DNA of 64,000 nucleotides from the NCBI GenBank assembly GCA_017936885.1, contig JAGBEO010000001.1, positions 65,733-129,732 of the forward strand, in the 5' to 3' direction. Within the stretch, counting starts at the first letter, position 1; the number at the start of each line of letters is the position of its first letter. Source of the DNA: Lachnospiraceae bacterium (GTDB taxonomy: Bacteria > Bacillota > Clostridia > Lachnospirales > Lachnospiraceae). Shown piece after piece: positions 18,478 through 27,899 of this stretch. A program made the position numbers and the translations under genes. The notes under the pieces were generated by a model that saw only the letters and a program-made list of their open reading frames with translations, searched no databases and was not told the origin of the DNA.

Positions 18478-18547
18478 GAACATTTGTTCTTTTCTTATCA
18501 TACCATCTCCTGTAATATATGACAAGCATTTTTTAGAACATTTGTTC
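18478..18547 (-). promoter_or_regulatory. Promoter with two LexA/DinR boxes
   Basis: Two perfect GAACATTTGTTC boxes lie at 18478-18489 and 18536-18547. Between them, reading leftwards, are TTGTCA (18525-18520), a 17-bp spacer and TATGAT (18502-18497). One box sits just upstream of the -35 and the other just downstream of the -10, so LexA would bracket the promoter. The boxes match the gram-positive consensus GAAC-N4-GTTC. Confidence 0.88.
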
Positions 18548-18679
18548 CTATTTATTTACAACTTGGGATCTTTGAAAAAATAATAGATTTTTCTTGATTT
18601 CTTATAAGAAAAGCGGTTAAATAAGAGAGGAAAATAATATACTATTAAGAAAAATGCAACATTAGAAATGAGGATTTAT

Positions 18680-19690
18680 ATGGATAATTTAATTGTACCG
18701 AAAGATTACCATTCTGCATTAAACCTTCATGATACGCAGATCGGTATTAAAACAGTGAAAGATTTTTTTCAAAATTTACTGGCTGAACGGCTGAATCTGC
18801 TGCGTGTCTCCGCACCTCTTTTCGTCGAACCCACATCCGGACTCAACGATAACTTAAACGGTGTGGAACGCCCTGTTGTGTTCGGTATCAAAGAACAGAA
18901 TGATGCCCCCGCAGAAATCGTACATTCTTTGGCCAAATGGAAACGCTATGCACTTGGAAAATACGGTTTTGTCCACGGAGAAGGGCTTTATACGGATATG
19001 AGTGCCATTCGCCGGGATGAGCAGACTGACAATATCCATTCTATTTATGTAGATCAGTGGGACTGGGAGAAAATCATTTCCAAAGAAGAGCGTACTCTGG
19101 ACTTTTTAAAAGATACCGTGCGCACCGTGTATAAAGTGCTCCGCAAGACAGAGAAATATATGGCAATTCAGTATGATTACATAGAAGAAATACTGCCTTC
19201 CGATATTTTCTTTATCACCACACAGGAACTGGAAGATATGTTCCCCGACTATACGCCGAAGGAAAGAGAATATTATATCACTAAGGCAAAAGGCGCTGTC
19301 TGCATCATGCAGATCGGTGATCTGTTAGAGTCTGGCGAAAAGCATGACGGTCGTGCTCCCGACTATGACGACTGGAAATTGAATGCAGATATTGTTGTAT
19401 ATTATCCGGTTCTCGACATTGCTCTGGAATTGTCCTCGATGGGCATCCGCGTGGACAAGGAATCCCTGCTTAGCCAGCTTGAAAAAGCGGGCTGCCCGGA
19501 GCGTGCAAACCTTCCTTTCCAGAAAGCGATACTTGATGATACTCTTCCGCTGTCTATCGGCGGCGGCATCGGTCAGTCCCGTATCTGTATGTTCTTTTTA
19601 CGGAAAGCACATATCGGAGAGGTTCAGTCTTCCCTCTGGCCGGAAGAGATTACGAAGGAAGCTTTGGCAAACGGCATACAATTATTATAA
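18680..19690 (+). CDS. asnA: Aspartate-ammonia ligase (asparagine synthetase A)
   Basis: A 336-residue class II tRNA-synthetase-like enzyme that makes asparagine from aspartate, ammonia and ATP. Diagnostic segments are LLRVSAPLFV, GLNDNLNGVERPV, HSLAKWKR, DQWDWE and the C-terminal GGGIGQSRICMF. The ATG at 18680 is preceded by GAGG; an ATG at 18668 is a less likely start. The gene has its own terminator. A perfect 14-bp palindrome (TTTCTTATAAGAAA, 18598-18611) lies upstream and could be an operator. Confidence 0.95.
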   Translation: MDNLIVPKDYHSALNLHDTQIGIKTVKDFFQNLLAERLNLLRVSAPLFVEPTSGLNDNLNGVERPVVFGIKEQNDAPAEIVHSLAKWKRYALGKYGFVHGEGLYTDMSAIRRDEQTDNIHSIYVDQWDWEKIISKEERTLDFLKDTVRTVYKVLRKTEKYMAIQYDYIEEILPSDIFFITTQELEDMFPDYTPKEREYYITKAKGAVCIMQIGDLLESGEKHDGRAPDYDDWKLNADIVVYYPVLDIALELSSMGIRVDKESLLSQLEKAGCPERANLPFQKAILDDTLPLSIGGGIGQSRICMFFLRKAHIGEVQSSLWPEEITKEALANGIQLL

Positions 19691-19725
19691 AAACAAAATA
19701 CATGATCTGAAAATAAAATAGAAAT

Positions 19726-19764
19726 CCCTCCCGAAAAGTTTATCCAGACGGGAGGGGTATTTTT
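19726..19764 (+). terminator. Terminator of asnA
   Basis: CCCTCCCG (19726-19733) pairs with CGGGAGGG (19749-19756) and is followed by GTATTTTT. Confidence 0.9.
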
Positions 19765-19816
19765 ATGCAGACTTATATTTCTTGCTTTAAGATTCGATTT
19801 ATGTAAACCCTTTTTA

Positions 19817-20371
19817 TCAAGCTCTTGCTGCAATATCCTTTCGAAACAAAAACTTAAATACAGTGCGCACCAAAGGCTGTATAAAAAACAACTGCGTAAA
19901 GAACGCAAACGGGAAGTTGAAGCAAACCAGCTTCATCCAATTTGCAAGTAATGTAAAAATATTAAAACCTGCATAATATGGATAATAAAACCACGCCGCC
20001 AGAAAACTCATTGCGGGACACATTAACCCTACCGTTGCACATATAATTGCACTTTCAAAATGCATAGGATGGGTAGACTTAGGGTCAAAAACTTTACAAG
20101 CCAGCTTAAAAGAACAGGGACTGCCCATCAAACACTCCAATCCATACGCAAAGCAGAATTCGATCAGGATAACAGCCCAAATAGGAAGCATATGGCCAAA
20201 CATATATACACCTCCCTGCTGATTGATTGCATGAATGACACTATCAGCTCCTGTCAGAGTCATCAGTATACCTCCGTTCACCACATACAGGCTGTAAAAA
20301 ACATAGGCATGGACTGTTACTACTACTGTCAAAAAAGCAAAGACCATTCTTTGAAATTGATTTCTTGGCAT
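19817..20371 (-). CDS. DUF2798-like integral membrane protein
   Basis: A 184-residue membrane protein with four hydrophobic segments. The beginning MPRNQFQRMVFAFLTV is typical of DUF2798 proteins, and two repeats of about 75 residues can be traced, as is usual in this family. The start at 20371 follows GGAGGAGAG. Its mRNA begins with a long folded leader ending in a T-run (20398-20485), which suggests regulation by attenuation. Function unknown. It converges on asnA. Confidence 0.75.
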   Translation of the reverse strand: MPRNQFQRMVFAFLTVVVTVHAYVFYSLYVVNGGILMTLTGADSVIHAINQQGGVYMFGHMLPIWAVILIEFCFAYGLECLMGSPCSFKLACKVFDPKSTHPMHFESAIICATVGLMCPAMSFLAAWFYYPYYAGFNIFTLLANWMKLVCFNFPFAFFTQLFFIQPLVRTVFKFLFRKDIAARA

Positions 20372-20397
20372 AATAAACTCTCCTCCTCTTGGAACAT

Positions 20398-20485
20398 AAA
20401 AAGACACAAGCTGCTTCCACGTATCTGAGAACCCGTAATACATATGTACCGTAATCAGATTTACGTGCCAAGCACAACTTGTGTC
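20398..20485 (-). promoter_or_regulatory. Structured leader with terminator-like end upstream of the DUF2798-like gene
   Basis: On the minus strand an outer 8-bp stem (20485-20478 with 20410-20403) encloses a second stem (20467-20455 with 20428-20418) and a palindromic TACATATGTA. The outer stem is followed by TTTTT, 27 bp before the start codon. The arrangement fits an attenuator or an unassigned riboswitch; no known class is recognised. Confidence 0.5.
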
Positions 20486-20575
20486 GTTTATGTTGCTCTA
20501 TTTTATTTCCGCAACTGAGTGTATCATATTTTAAAACCAAAAGTCAAACACTTTCTTTTTAGTTCTTTTGTTTTC

Positions 20576-20815
20576 TTAATTCAGATAATCCCCTACAGGT
20601 GAAGTATTGTACTGCTTTTTGATTTCCATGATAACAGAACCGTCATCCTGCTTATTCTCAGACAAAATTTTATACTTTGTGCCTGCTCTGTCTAATCCGT
20701 TCTTATACTTCTTAACTTCCTCATCTACCATTCTTACCGCATAATCATGTTCAGCATCCTCTTTTAACATAAAATGCAGTGTCTGTGTAATACAAGCCGC
20801 TTTTACTCGTTTCAT
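20576..20815 (-). CDS. Small conserved hypothetical protein
   Basis: A 79-residue protein starting MKRVKAACITQTLHFMLKED and ending SPVGDYLN. It has no signal peptide or membrane segment, many charged residues and a central predicted helix (AVRMVDEEVKKYKNGL) followed by a beta-rich half. I believe similar short proteins occur across Lachnospiraceae, but I know no function. The ATG at 20815 has GGAG upstream; an ATG 24 bp further upstream lacks a ribosome site. A hairpin with 6-bp AATACC/GGTATT arms precedes it (about 20850-20875). Confidence 0.6.
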   Translation of the reverse strand: MKRVKAACITQTLHFMLKEDAEHDYAVRMVDEEVKKYKNGLDRAGTKYKILSENKQDDGSVIMEIKKQYNTSPVGDYLN

Positions 20816-20935
20816 CTGTTTTACTCTCCATTTCTTCATTTTATATCAATACCCGGATGAAATCAGGTATTCATATCAGCTGCCCGATACTCCTGCCGCT
20901 TCAGCCGCCAATCAACAAAGTCTTTCCCTGATGAA

Positions 20936-20983
20936 AAAAAGACTCCTTCACATTCGGCGAATCCTAGTGTGAAAAAGTCTTTT
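20936..20983 (-). terminator. Hairpin terminator
   Basis: AGACT pairs with AGTCT and TTCACA with TGTGAA. On the minus strand the stem ends in TTTTTTT, and on the plus strand in TTTT. It lies after the Rpn remnant. Confidence 0.75.
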
Positions 20984-21092
20984 ATACACAAAATTACCAG
21001 AAGTATCTGTTGTGTTTATTTTAACATCTTTTCTGATTTTTTGTAAGCGTTTTTTATTGCATGTTATTCATTATTTATTATTTACACCTTCC

Positions 21093-21398
21093 CTAATAAG
21101 GTCTTTCTGTTTTCTTTTTAACTTCCTGATACTCTTCTATGGTTATGCCCAGCCCCTCACAAGCCTTCTGTAAGTCAAAACCAAGATTTTTCATCAGTGA
21201 ATTTATATTTTCTACTAATTTTTTTGCCTGCCCTGCATCATATCCGTCTTCAAACAGTGTTTTCTTTACATATTCCTCATTATATTCATATATTGACATA
21301 GCAATAACCTCTGCTTTCTGCTCCATCAGGAAATCTCTCAAAATATCTTTTTCAATACATGTATCTACGGCTGTTTCTACTGCCTTCTGTCTGGACAT
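21093..21398 (-). pseudogene. 3' remnant of an Rpn-family nuclease gene
   Basis: The 101 codons match the C-terminal third of the intact Rpn-type protein at 55888-56853: AVDTC, KDILRDFL, EQKAEVI, MSIYEYNEEYVKKTL and the final GITIEEYQ-like segment align with few changes. The catalytic PD-(D/E)XK region is absent, and nothing upstream continues the frame before the gltD-side repeat element. This is a decayed, 5'-truncated paralog. Confidence 0.75.
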
Positions 21399-21505
21399 TG
21401 TATTCAGATTATAGCATTTGATATATTATTGCATTAATATATGTTTTTTCGTTTATATGGTAGTGTCTTCGCTCCATCTCGGTCACGGGCTTCGCCATAT
21501 ATGTC

Positions 21506-21565
21506 TAAAAATAGAAACAGCCAGCCGGGTATGCAAGCATCCCCTTCTGACTGTTTCTATTTTTA
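21506..21565. repeat. Nested palindromic element, copy 2
   Basis: A perfect 15-bp inverted repeat (21506-21520 with 21551-21565) encloses ATGCAAGCAT. Flanking sequence to about 21450 carries CATATAT and GGCGAAGCC. On the minus strand the order TCAGAAGG, ATGCTTGCAT, CATATAT, GCGAA repeats that at 4804-4922, although the stem arms themselves differ. It directly follows the gltD stop and may serve as its transcript end. Confidence 0.6.
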
Positions 21566-21578
21566 TCCATGCACGGCT

Positions 21579-23072
21579 CTACTGGAGATGCATATTTGTA
21601 TACCCCATCAGGCTTTCGTCTACTTCTCTGGCACATTCTCTGCCCTGTCTGATCGCTTTGACGACAAGGGACTGTCCGGTGTGCATATCTCCGGCAGTAA
21701 AAACTTTATCCACGCTGGTGGCAAACTTACCGGCATCCGTCTTGACATTAGTTCTGCCGTCCAAGGCTACCTTGAAAGCATCTGTCACATACTTCTGGCT
21801 GCCCAGGAATCCTGCCGCGATCAGTACGATCTGCGCATCCAGAATCTTCTCAGAGCCTGCCACTTCTTTCATATTCATGCGCCCTGTCTGCGGATCTTTC
21901 TCCCAAGTCAGAGATACAATCTTCACAGCTTTTAAGTTGCCATTCTTATCTTTGATAAACTCCTTCACCGTAGACTCATAGATACGGGGATCATGACCGT
22001 ATACGGCGATCGCTTCCTGCTGACCGTAGTCTGTCTTGCATACCTTAGGCCATTCAGGCCACGGATTGTTCTCGGCACGCTCGTCGGGAGCCTTGGGCAT
22101 CATTTCGATCTGTGTCACGGATTTGGCGCCGTGACGGATAGCTGTACCCACACAGTCATTGCCGGTATCACCGCCGCCGATGATCACCACGTCTTTATCC
22201 TTGGTATCTACATATAATTTATCCTTGAAATCAGAATCCAGCAGACTCTTGGTATTGCGGGTCAGGAAGTCTACTGCAAAGTAAATTCCTTTGGCATCCC
22301 GTCCCGGTGCATTGATATCACGGGGATTGGAGGAACCACAACAAAGTACCACACGGTCAAACTCCTTCAACAGCTTATCCGCTTTTACATCCCTGCCGAT
22401 ATCACTGCTTGTCACAAAAGTGACGCCCTCTTCTTCCATCACTTTGATTTTACGGTCAATGATGTGTTTCTCCAATTTCATATTCGGTATCCCATACATC
22501 AAAAGACCGCCAACCCTGTCGGAACGCTCAAATACCGTTACCAGATGTCCTCTCTTATTCAGCTGGTCTGCCACGGCAAGCCCGGAGGGACCGCTTCCGA
22601 CTACAGCTACGGTTTTTCCGGTTCTTACCTTCGGCGGGTTCGGAGCCGCATATTCTTTTTCATAAGCATTTTCAATAATGGCATACTCATTTTCCTTCGT
22701 GGAAACCGGATCGCCGTTTAAGCCGCAGGTGCAGGCTGCCTCACACAATGCCGGACATACTCTTGAAGTAAACTCCGGGAAATTATTGGTCTTATGCAGA
22801 CGTTTATAGGCCTGCTCCCAGTTGCCGGTATACACCAGATCATTCCACTCCGGCACCAGATTGTGCAGCGGACAGCCGGAAGTCATGCCGCATAATGTCA
22901 TACCAGCCTGACAGAACGGCACACCACAGTCCATACAGCGTGCTCCCTGCAACTGCTGTTCTTCCATCGGCAAATGCTCATGAAATTCATTAAAATTCTT
23001 AATGCGCTGTTTCGGACTCACGTCCTTGGAAACCTTGCGCTCATAATCCATAAATCCAGTTGGTTTTCCCAT
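21579..23072 (-). CDS. gltD: Glutamate synthase small subunit
   Basis: A 497-residue NADPH-dependent flavoprotein. It has N-terminal [4Fe-4S] cysteines (CMDCGVPFC and SGCPLHN), an FAD-binding VVGSGPSGLAVA, and an NADPH-binding IIGGGDTGNDC. It feeds electrons from NADPH to GltB for glutamate formation from glutamine and 2-oxoglutarate. It is second in the gltB-gltD operon, 18 bp after gltB. Some related proteins serve other oxidoreductases, but the linked gltB settles the role. Confidence 0.95.
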   Translation of the reverse strand: MGKPTGFMDYERKVSKDVSPKQRIKNFNEFHEHLPMEEQQLQGARCMDCGVPFCQAGMTLCGMTSGCPLHNLVPEWNDLVYTGNWEQAYKRLHKTNNFPEFTSRVCPALCEAACTCGLNGDPVSTKENEYAIIENAYEKEYAAPNPPKVRTGKTVAVVGSGPSGLAVADQLNKRGHLVTVFERSDRVGGLLMYGIPNMKLEKHIIDRKIKVMEEEGVTFVTSSDIGRDVKADKLLKEFDRVVLCCGSSNPRDINAPGRDAKGIYFAVDFLTRNTKSLLDSDFKDKLYVDTKDKDVVIIGGGDTGNDCVGTAIRHGAKSVTQIEMMPKAPDERAENNPWPEWPKVCKTDYGQQEAIAVYGHDPRIYESTVKEFIKDKNGNLKAVKIVSLTWEKDPQTGRMNMKEVAGSEKILDAQIVLIAAGFLGSQKYVTDAFKVALDGRTNVKTDAGKFATSVDKVFTAGDMHTGQSLVVKAIRQGRECAREVDESLMGYTNMHLQ

Positions 23073-23090
23073 AACTCTTATCTTCCTTTC

Positions 23091-26000
23091 TTAGCCTTTT
23101 TGTTTTTGGTTTGCATAAAAAGCCTCGATCTGTGCCTGTTCTGCGCTCAACCCCTTCTCTTCCATCTGCACGATCAGTTTCAGCATTGCCTCATAATCGT
23201 GCGGGATGATCTTCTTAAACTTCGGCAGATACTCACCGAAATTATCCAGAATCTCTTTGCCCTTGACAGAATTGGTATAAGCTACATGTTCTTTGATCAT
23301 TTGCTTTAATTCAAGAACATCATATTTGGAAGTAATTTCATAGGAAGAAACCATTTCCTTGTTGGTCTTGGTGTACAGGTCGTTGTTCTCATCCAACACA
23401 TAAGCGATACCGCCGCTCATACCGGCTGCAAAGTTCTTACCTACAGAACCAATAACAACCACGCGCCCGCCTGTCATGTACTCACAGCCGTGATCACCTA
23501 CACCCTCTACGACTGCGTTCGCACCGGAGTTACGTACACAGAAACGTTCTCCTGCCACACCGTTAATAAATGCTTTACCGGAGGTTGCACCGTAAAGTGC
23601 CACGTTACCGATAATGATATTTTCATCCTGTTTAAACTTAGAACCTTTCGGCGGATATACCACTAATTTACCGCCGGACAAGCCTTTGCCGAAGTAGTCG
23701 TTGGAATCGCCCACAAGTTCAAGCGTAAGTCCCTTCGGGATAAATGCACCGAAGCTCTGTCCGCCGGAGCCGTTGCAAAGAATCCTGTAAGTATCTTCCT
23801 CCAGCGTATCACCGAATCTTCTGGTGATTTCGGAACCGAGAATCGTACCGAAGGTACGGTCCGTATTGGTCACATCTACCTCCAGACTTCTCTTCTGTCC
23901 GGATTCTAATGCCTTGGAAAGCTGCTTCAACAGCACTTTCTCATCTAATGTCTTCTCTAACTGGAAGTCATATACCTGCTTGGGATCGAAAATATATTTC
24001 TCTTTACTGCCCTCATAGGGATTGGATAAGATCAGGCTTAAATCAATCTTATGCTGACGTTCTGTCAGATTGTCTTTGATCTTTAAAAGGTCTGTTCTTC
24101 CCACCAGCTCATCCACGGTACGGACACCCAATTTTGCCATATATTCCCGCAATTCCTGTGCGATAAACTTCATGAAGTTTTCCACGTACTCAGGTTTTCC
24201 TTTAAAACGCTTGCGAAGCTCCGGGTTCTGTGTTGCCACGCCTACCGGACAGGTATCTAAGTTACATACTCTCATCATCACACAACCCATGGTTACAAGG
24301 GGCGCGGTTGCAAAACCGAATTCCTCCGCACCAAGGATTGCTGCGATTGCCACATCACGTCCGCTCATCAGCTTACCGTCTGTCTCGATCCGTACCTTAT
24401 TACGAAGTCCGTTCTGGATCAGTGTCTGGTGTGTCTCTGCCAGTCCAAGCTCCCATGGAAGACCTGCATTATGAATAGAGTTACGTGGTGCAGCACCCGT
24501 ACCGCCGTCATAGCCGGATACTAAGATTACCTGTGCGCCTGCCTTGGCAACACCTGCTGCTACCGTTCCTACTCCGGACTCGGATACTAATTTAACGGAG
24601 ATACGTGCTTTCGTATTCGCATTTTTCAAATCATAAATTAACTGTGCCAAATCCTCAATCGAATAAATATCATGATGAGGCGGCGGGGAAATCAGGCTGA
24701 CACCCGGTGTAGAATGTCTTGTTTTGGCAATCCACGGATATACTTTGCCACCGGGCAGATGACCGCCCTCACCGGGCTTTGCGCCCTGCGCCATCTTAAT
24801 CTGAATCTCCTGTGCACTGTTCAAATATTCACTGGTAACACCGAATCGTCCGGATGCCACCTGTTTGATCGCGGAACAGCGGTTCAAGCCGTCTGCACCC
24901 ACGGTCAGTCTTTCTTTATCTTCACCGCCCTCACCGGAGTTGGATTTACCATGCAGACGGTTCATGGCAATTGCCATTGTCTCATGGGCTTCCTTGGAAA
25001 TAGAACCATAGGACATAGCGCCTGTTTTAAATCTGGTGACAATCTTGTCAACACTCTCTACTTCCTCAATCGGCACCGGTTTCTTCGCATAATTGAAGTC
25101 CATCAGGCCGCGCAGGTTTTTAATGCTTTCTTCATTATTGACTGCTGCGGTATACTGCTTGAACAGATCATAATCCCCGCGTCTCGTTGACTCCTGCAGT
25201 AAATGAATCGTCTCCGGATTATAGAGATGTTCATCCGCGCCGCTTCTCATCTGGTGATGTCCCGGGTTATCCAGCGTCAAGTCGGTAGATAGACCGAGCG
25301 GGTCAAAAGCCATGGAGTGAAGCGTATCTACTTCTTTCTCAATATCTTTTAAGGTAATACCGCCCACACGGCATACGGTGTTGGTAAAATACCTGTTGAT
25401 CACTTCCTTGTCAATACCGATTGCCTCGAAGATTTTAGAACCCTGATAGGATTGGATCGTGGAAATACCCATCTTGGATGCAATCTTGACGATACCGTGT
25501 AAAACAGCATCATTATAATCATTGACTGCCGCATAATAATCCTTATCCAGCATATGATTGTCGATCAGTTCCTTAATACTCTCCTGTGCCAGATACGGGT
25601 TGATGGCAGAAGCGCCATAACCTAACAAGGTTGCAAAATGATGCACCTCGCGGGGTTCCGCGGACTCTAAGATAATATCCATGCTGGTTCTCTTCTTGGT
25701 ATTTACCAGGTGCTGCTGCAGCGCGGATACGGCAAGCAGGGACGGAATCGCCACACGGTTCTCATCCACACCGCGGTCGGACAGAATGATGATATTGGCA
25801 CCGTCTCTATAGGCTCTGTCTACCTCCACAAACAGCCTGTCAATCGCTTTTTCCAAACTTGTATTTTTATAGTAAGTAATCGGAACCACTTCTACCTTAA
25901 AGCCATCAGCCTTCATATTCTTGATTTTCAGAAGGTCTGTACTTGTCAGGATCGGATTGTGTACCCTTAACATATTGCAGTTTTCAGGCATTTCCTCCAA

Positions 26001-27644
26001 TAAGTTACCGTCACCGCCAAGATATACTGTCGTGGAAGTAACCACTTCCTCACGGATCGCATCAATGGGCGGATTGGTCACCTGTGCGAAAAGCTGCTTG
26101 AAATAATGGAACAGCGGATGATGCGCCTTGGACAATACCGGAATCGGAGTATCCACACCCATAGCGGCAATGGCTTCCGCGCCGTTTTTGGCCATCGGAA
26201 GAATGCTCATCTTAAGTTCCTCGTAAGTATAACCGAAGGCTTTCTGCATACGCTGTCTTTCTTCATACGTAAACTCCGGCACACGCTGATTCGGAATCTT
26301 CAAATCTTTTAATGCCACCAGACGGCTGTCCAGCCATTCGCCGTAGGGCTGTGCGGAAGCATATTTTTCCTTGATTTCATCATCATCAATCACCCTGCCC
26401 TGCACAGTATCTACCAGAAGCATTTTGCCCGGATGCAGTCTCTCCTTCACCACAATCTTAGAAGGATCAATGTCCAGTACACCCACCTCGGAAGACAGGA
26501 TCAACGTATTATCATCCGTAATCATATAACGGGAAGGACGCAGACCGTTACGGTCAAGCACCGCCCCCATAATATCTCCGTCAGAGAAAAGAATGGAAGC
26601 CGGACCGTCCCAGGGTTCCATCATAGTCGCATAATATTGGTAGAAATCCTTCTTTTTCTGAGACATGGTCTTATTATTCTCCCATGGCTCCGGAATGGTA
26701 ATCATCACTGCGAGGGGCAGCGGCATACCGCTCATCACAAGGAATTCCAATGTATTATCTAACATAGCGGAGTCAGAACCGGAGGCATTGATCGCCGGAA
26801 GAATCTTGTGCATCTGTCCTTCCAGGTGCTCAGACTCCATATTCTCTTCACGTGCCTGCATTTTATCGGCATTACCGCGGATCGTATTGATCTCGCCGTT
26901 ATGTACGATAAATCTGTTCGGATGAGCACGCTCCCAGCTCGGATTAGTGTTGGTGGAAAAACGGGAATGTACGATAGCAATCGCAGACTCATAATCCTTA
27001 TCCTGTAAATCGGAAAAGAACGTGCGAAGCTGTCCTACCAGAAACATACCTTTATATACAATCGTTCTGCTGGACAGACTGACTACATAAGTCACATCAG
27101 TAGACTGTTCGAAGGTTCTTCTTAAAATATAAAGTTTTCTATCAAAATCAAGTCCCTTGGCTACACCCGCAGGTTTCTTGATAAAAGCCTGCATAATGCA
27201 GGGCATACATTCTACTGCTTTATGTCCCAATACGGACGGCACAGTGGGAACAGTTCTCCAGCCAAGGAATTTAAGACCTTCCTTATCGGCAATGATCTCA
27301 AACATTTTCTTCGCCTGATTGCGCTGCAGCTCGTCCTGCGGGAAAAAGAACGTACCTACGCCGTATTCTCTCTCTCCGCCGATATCAAATCCTAATTCTT
27401 TCGTTACCTTTACCATAAATTTGTGCGGCATCTGTGTTAAAATACCGACACCGTCACCGGTCTTGCCTTCCGCATCCTTACCGGCTCTGTGCTCTAAGTT
27501 CTCTACGATCTTCAGCGCATTCTCTACGGTCTCACGGCTCTTTTGTCCTTTGATGTTCACACAGGCGCCGATACCGCAGTTATCGTGTTCGAACTCCGCA
27601 CGATGTAACGGTGCCTCCGGAACGGTCATTTTCGCATCAAACAT
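23091..27644 (-). CDS. gltB: Glutamate synthase large subunit
   Basis: A 1517-residue enzyme. It has a class II glutaminase domain whose nucleophile would be Cys23 after removal of a 22-residue propeptide (EHDNCGIGA), a central linker, an FMN/2-oxoglutarate domain, [3Fe-4S] cysteines in CNLDTCPVGVATQ, and a C-terminal GXGXG beta-helix (for example MTGGRVVVIG). Length matches bacterial GltB. GGAGG precedes the ATG. The 5' untranslated region holds a terminator-like hairpin, so expression may be attenuated. Confidence 0.97.
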   Translation of the reverse strand: MFDAKMTVPEAPLHRAEFEHDNCGIGACVNIKGQKSRETVENALKIVENLEHRAGKDAEGKTGDGVGILTQMPHKFMVKVTKELGFDIGGEREYGVGTFFFPQDELQRNQAKKMFEIIADKEGLKFLGWRTVPTVPSVLGHKAVECMPCIMQAFIKKPAGVAKGLDFDRKLYILRRTFEQSTDVTYVVSLSSRTIVYKGMFLVGQLRTFFSDLQDKDYESAIAIVHSRFSTNTNPSWERAHPNRFIVHNGEINTIRGNADKMQAREENMESEHLEGQMHKILPAINASGSDSAMLDNTLEFLVMSGMPLPLAVMITIPEPWENNKTMSQKKKDFYQYYATMMEPWDGPASILFSDGDIMGAVLDRNGLRPSRYMITDDNTLILSSEVGVLDIDPSKIVVKERLHPGKMLLVDTVQGRVIDDDEIKEKYASAQPYGEWLDSRLVALKDLKIPNQRVPEFTYEERQRMQKAFGYTYEELKMSILPMAKNGAEAIAAMGVDTPIPVLSKAHHPLFHYFKQLFAQVTNPPIDAIREEVVTSTTVYLGGDGNLLEEMPENCNMLRVHNPILTSTDLLKIKNMKADGFKVEVVPITYYKNTSLEKAIDRLFVEVDRAYRDGANIIILSDRGVDENRVAIPSLLAVSALQQHLVNTKKRTSMDIILESAEPREVHHFATLLGYGASAINPYLAQESIKELIDNHMLDKDYYAAVNDYNDAVLHGIVKIASKMGISTIQSYQGSKIFEAIGIDKEVINRYFTNTVCRVGGITLKDIEKEVDTLHSMAFDPLGLSTDLTLDNPGHHQMRSGADEHLYNPETIHLLQESTRRGDYDLFKQYTAAVNNEESIKNLRGLMDFNYAKKPVPIEEVESVDKIVTRFKTGAMSYGSISKEAHETMAIAMNRLHGKSNSGEGGEDKERLTVGADGLNRCSAIKQVASGRFGVTSEYLNSAQEIQIKMAQGAKPGEGGHLPGGKVYPWIAKTRHSTPGVSLISPPPHHDIYSIEDLAQLIYDLKNANTKARISVKLVSESGVGTVAAGVAKAGAQVILVSGYDGGTGAAPRNSIHNAGLPWELGLAETHQTLIQNGLRNKVRIETDGKLMSGRDVAIAAILGAEEFGFATAPLVTMGCVMMRVCNLDTCPVGVATQNPELRKRFKGKPEYVENFMKFIAQELREYMAKLGVRTVDELVGRTDLLKIKDNLTERQHKIDLSLILSNPYEGSKEKYIFDPKQVYDFQLEKTLDEKVLLKQLSKALESGQKRSLEVDVTNTDRTFGTILGSEITRRFGDTLEEDTYRILCNGSGGQSFGAFIPKGLTLELVGDSNDYFGKGLSGGKLVVYPPKGSKFKQDENIIIGNVALYGATSGKAFINGVAGERFCVRNSGANAVVEGVGDHGCEYMTGGRVVVIGSVGKNFAAGMSGGIAYVLDENNDLYTKTNKEMVSSYEITSKYDVLELKQMIKEHVAYTNSVKGKEILDNFGEYLPKFKKIIPHDYEAMLKLIVQMEEKGLSAEQAQIEAFYANQKQKG

Positions 27645-27677
27645 AGTTTAAACCTCCATAAATCAGTCTATACACGC

Positions 27678-27759
27678 AAAAAGAGGTCGCAAAGGAAACC
27701 ACATTACGCTCCTTTGCGACCTGCACCTATACTATACACCAGTTTTGTTTTGTTGTAAA
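27678..27759 (-). promoter_or_regulatory. gltBD promoter with terminator-like hairpin in the leader
   Basis: TTTACA (27759-27754), 17-bp spacer, TATAGT (27736-27731), reading leftwards. Only a few bases after the expected start a perfect 13-bp stem (27722-27710 with 27696-27684) forms, followed by CTTTTT (27683-27678). Such a hairpin between promoter and gene would end most transcripts unless a protein or ligand prevents it. Confidence 0.75.
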
Positions 27760-27899
27760 TACAAGTAAATACAAACTTTTCTTTTAATTGTCAGAATGTT
27801 TGACTATTTAATTATTCTATCTCGAATTATCTGATTTCGAATTGAATTTTCTCTCCTCATATCCAATTTACGCACAATTATATAAATATCTGTGATACC

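Noticed and set aside
23100-27650. Long ORFs antisense to gltB and other large genes
   Set aside because: They are mirror frames of strongly conserved proteins and have no ribosome sites or recognisable domains.
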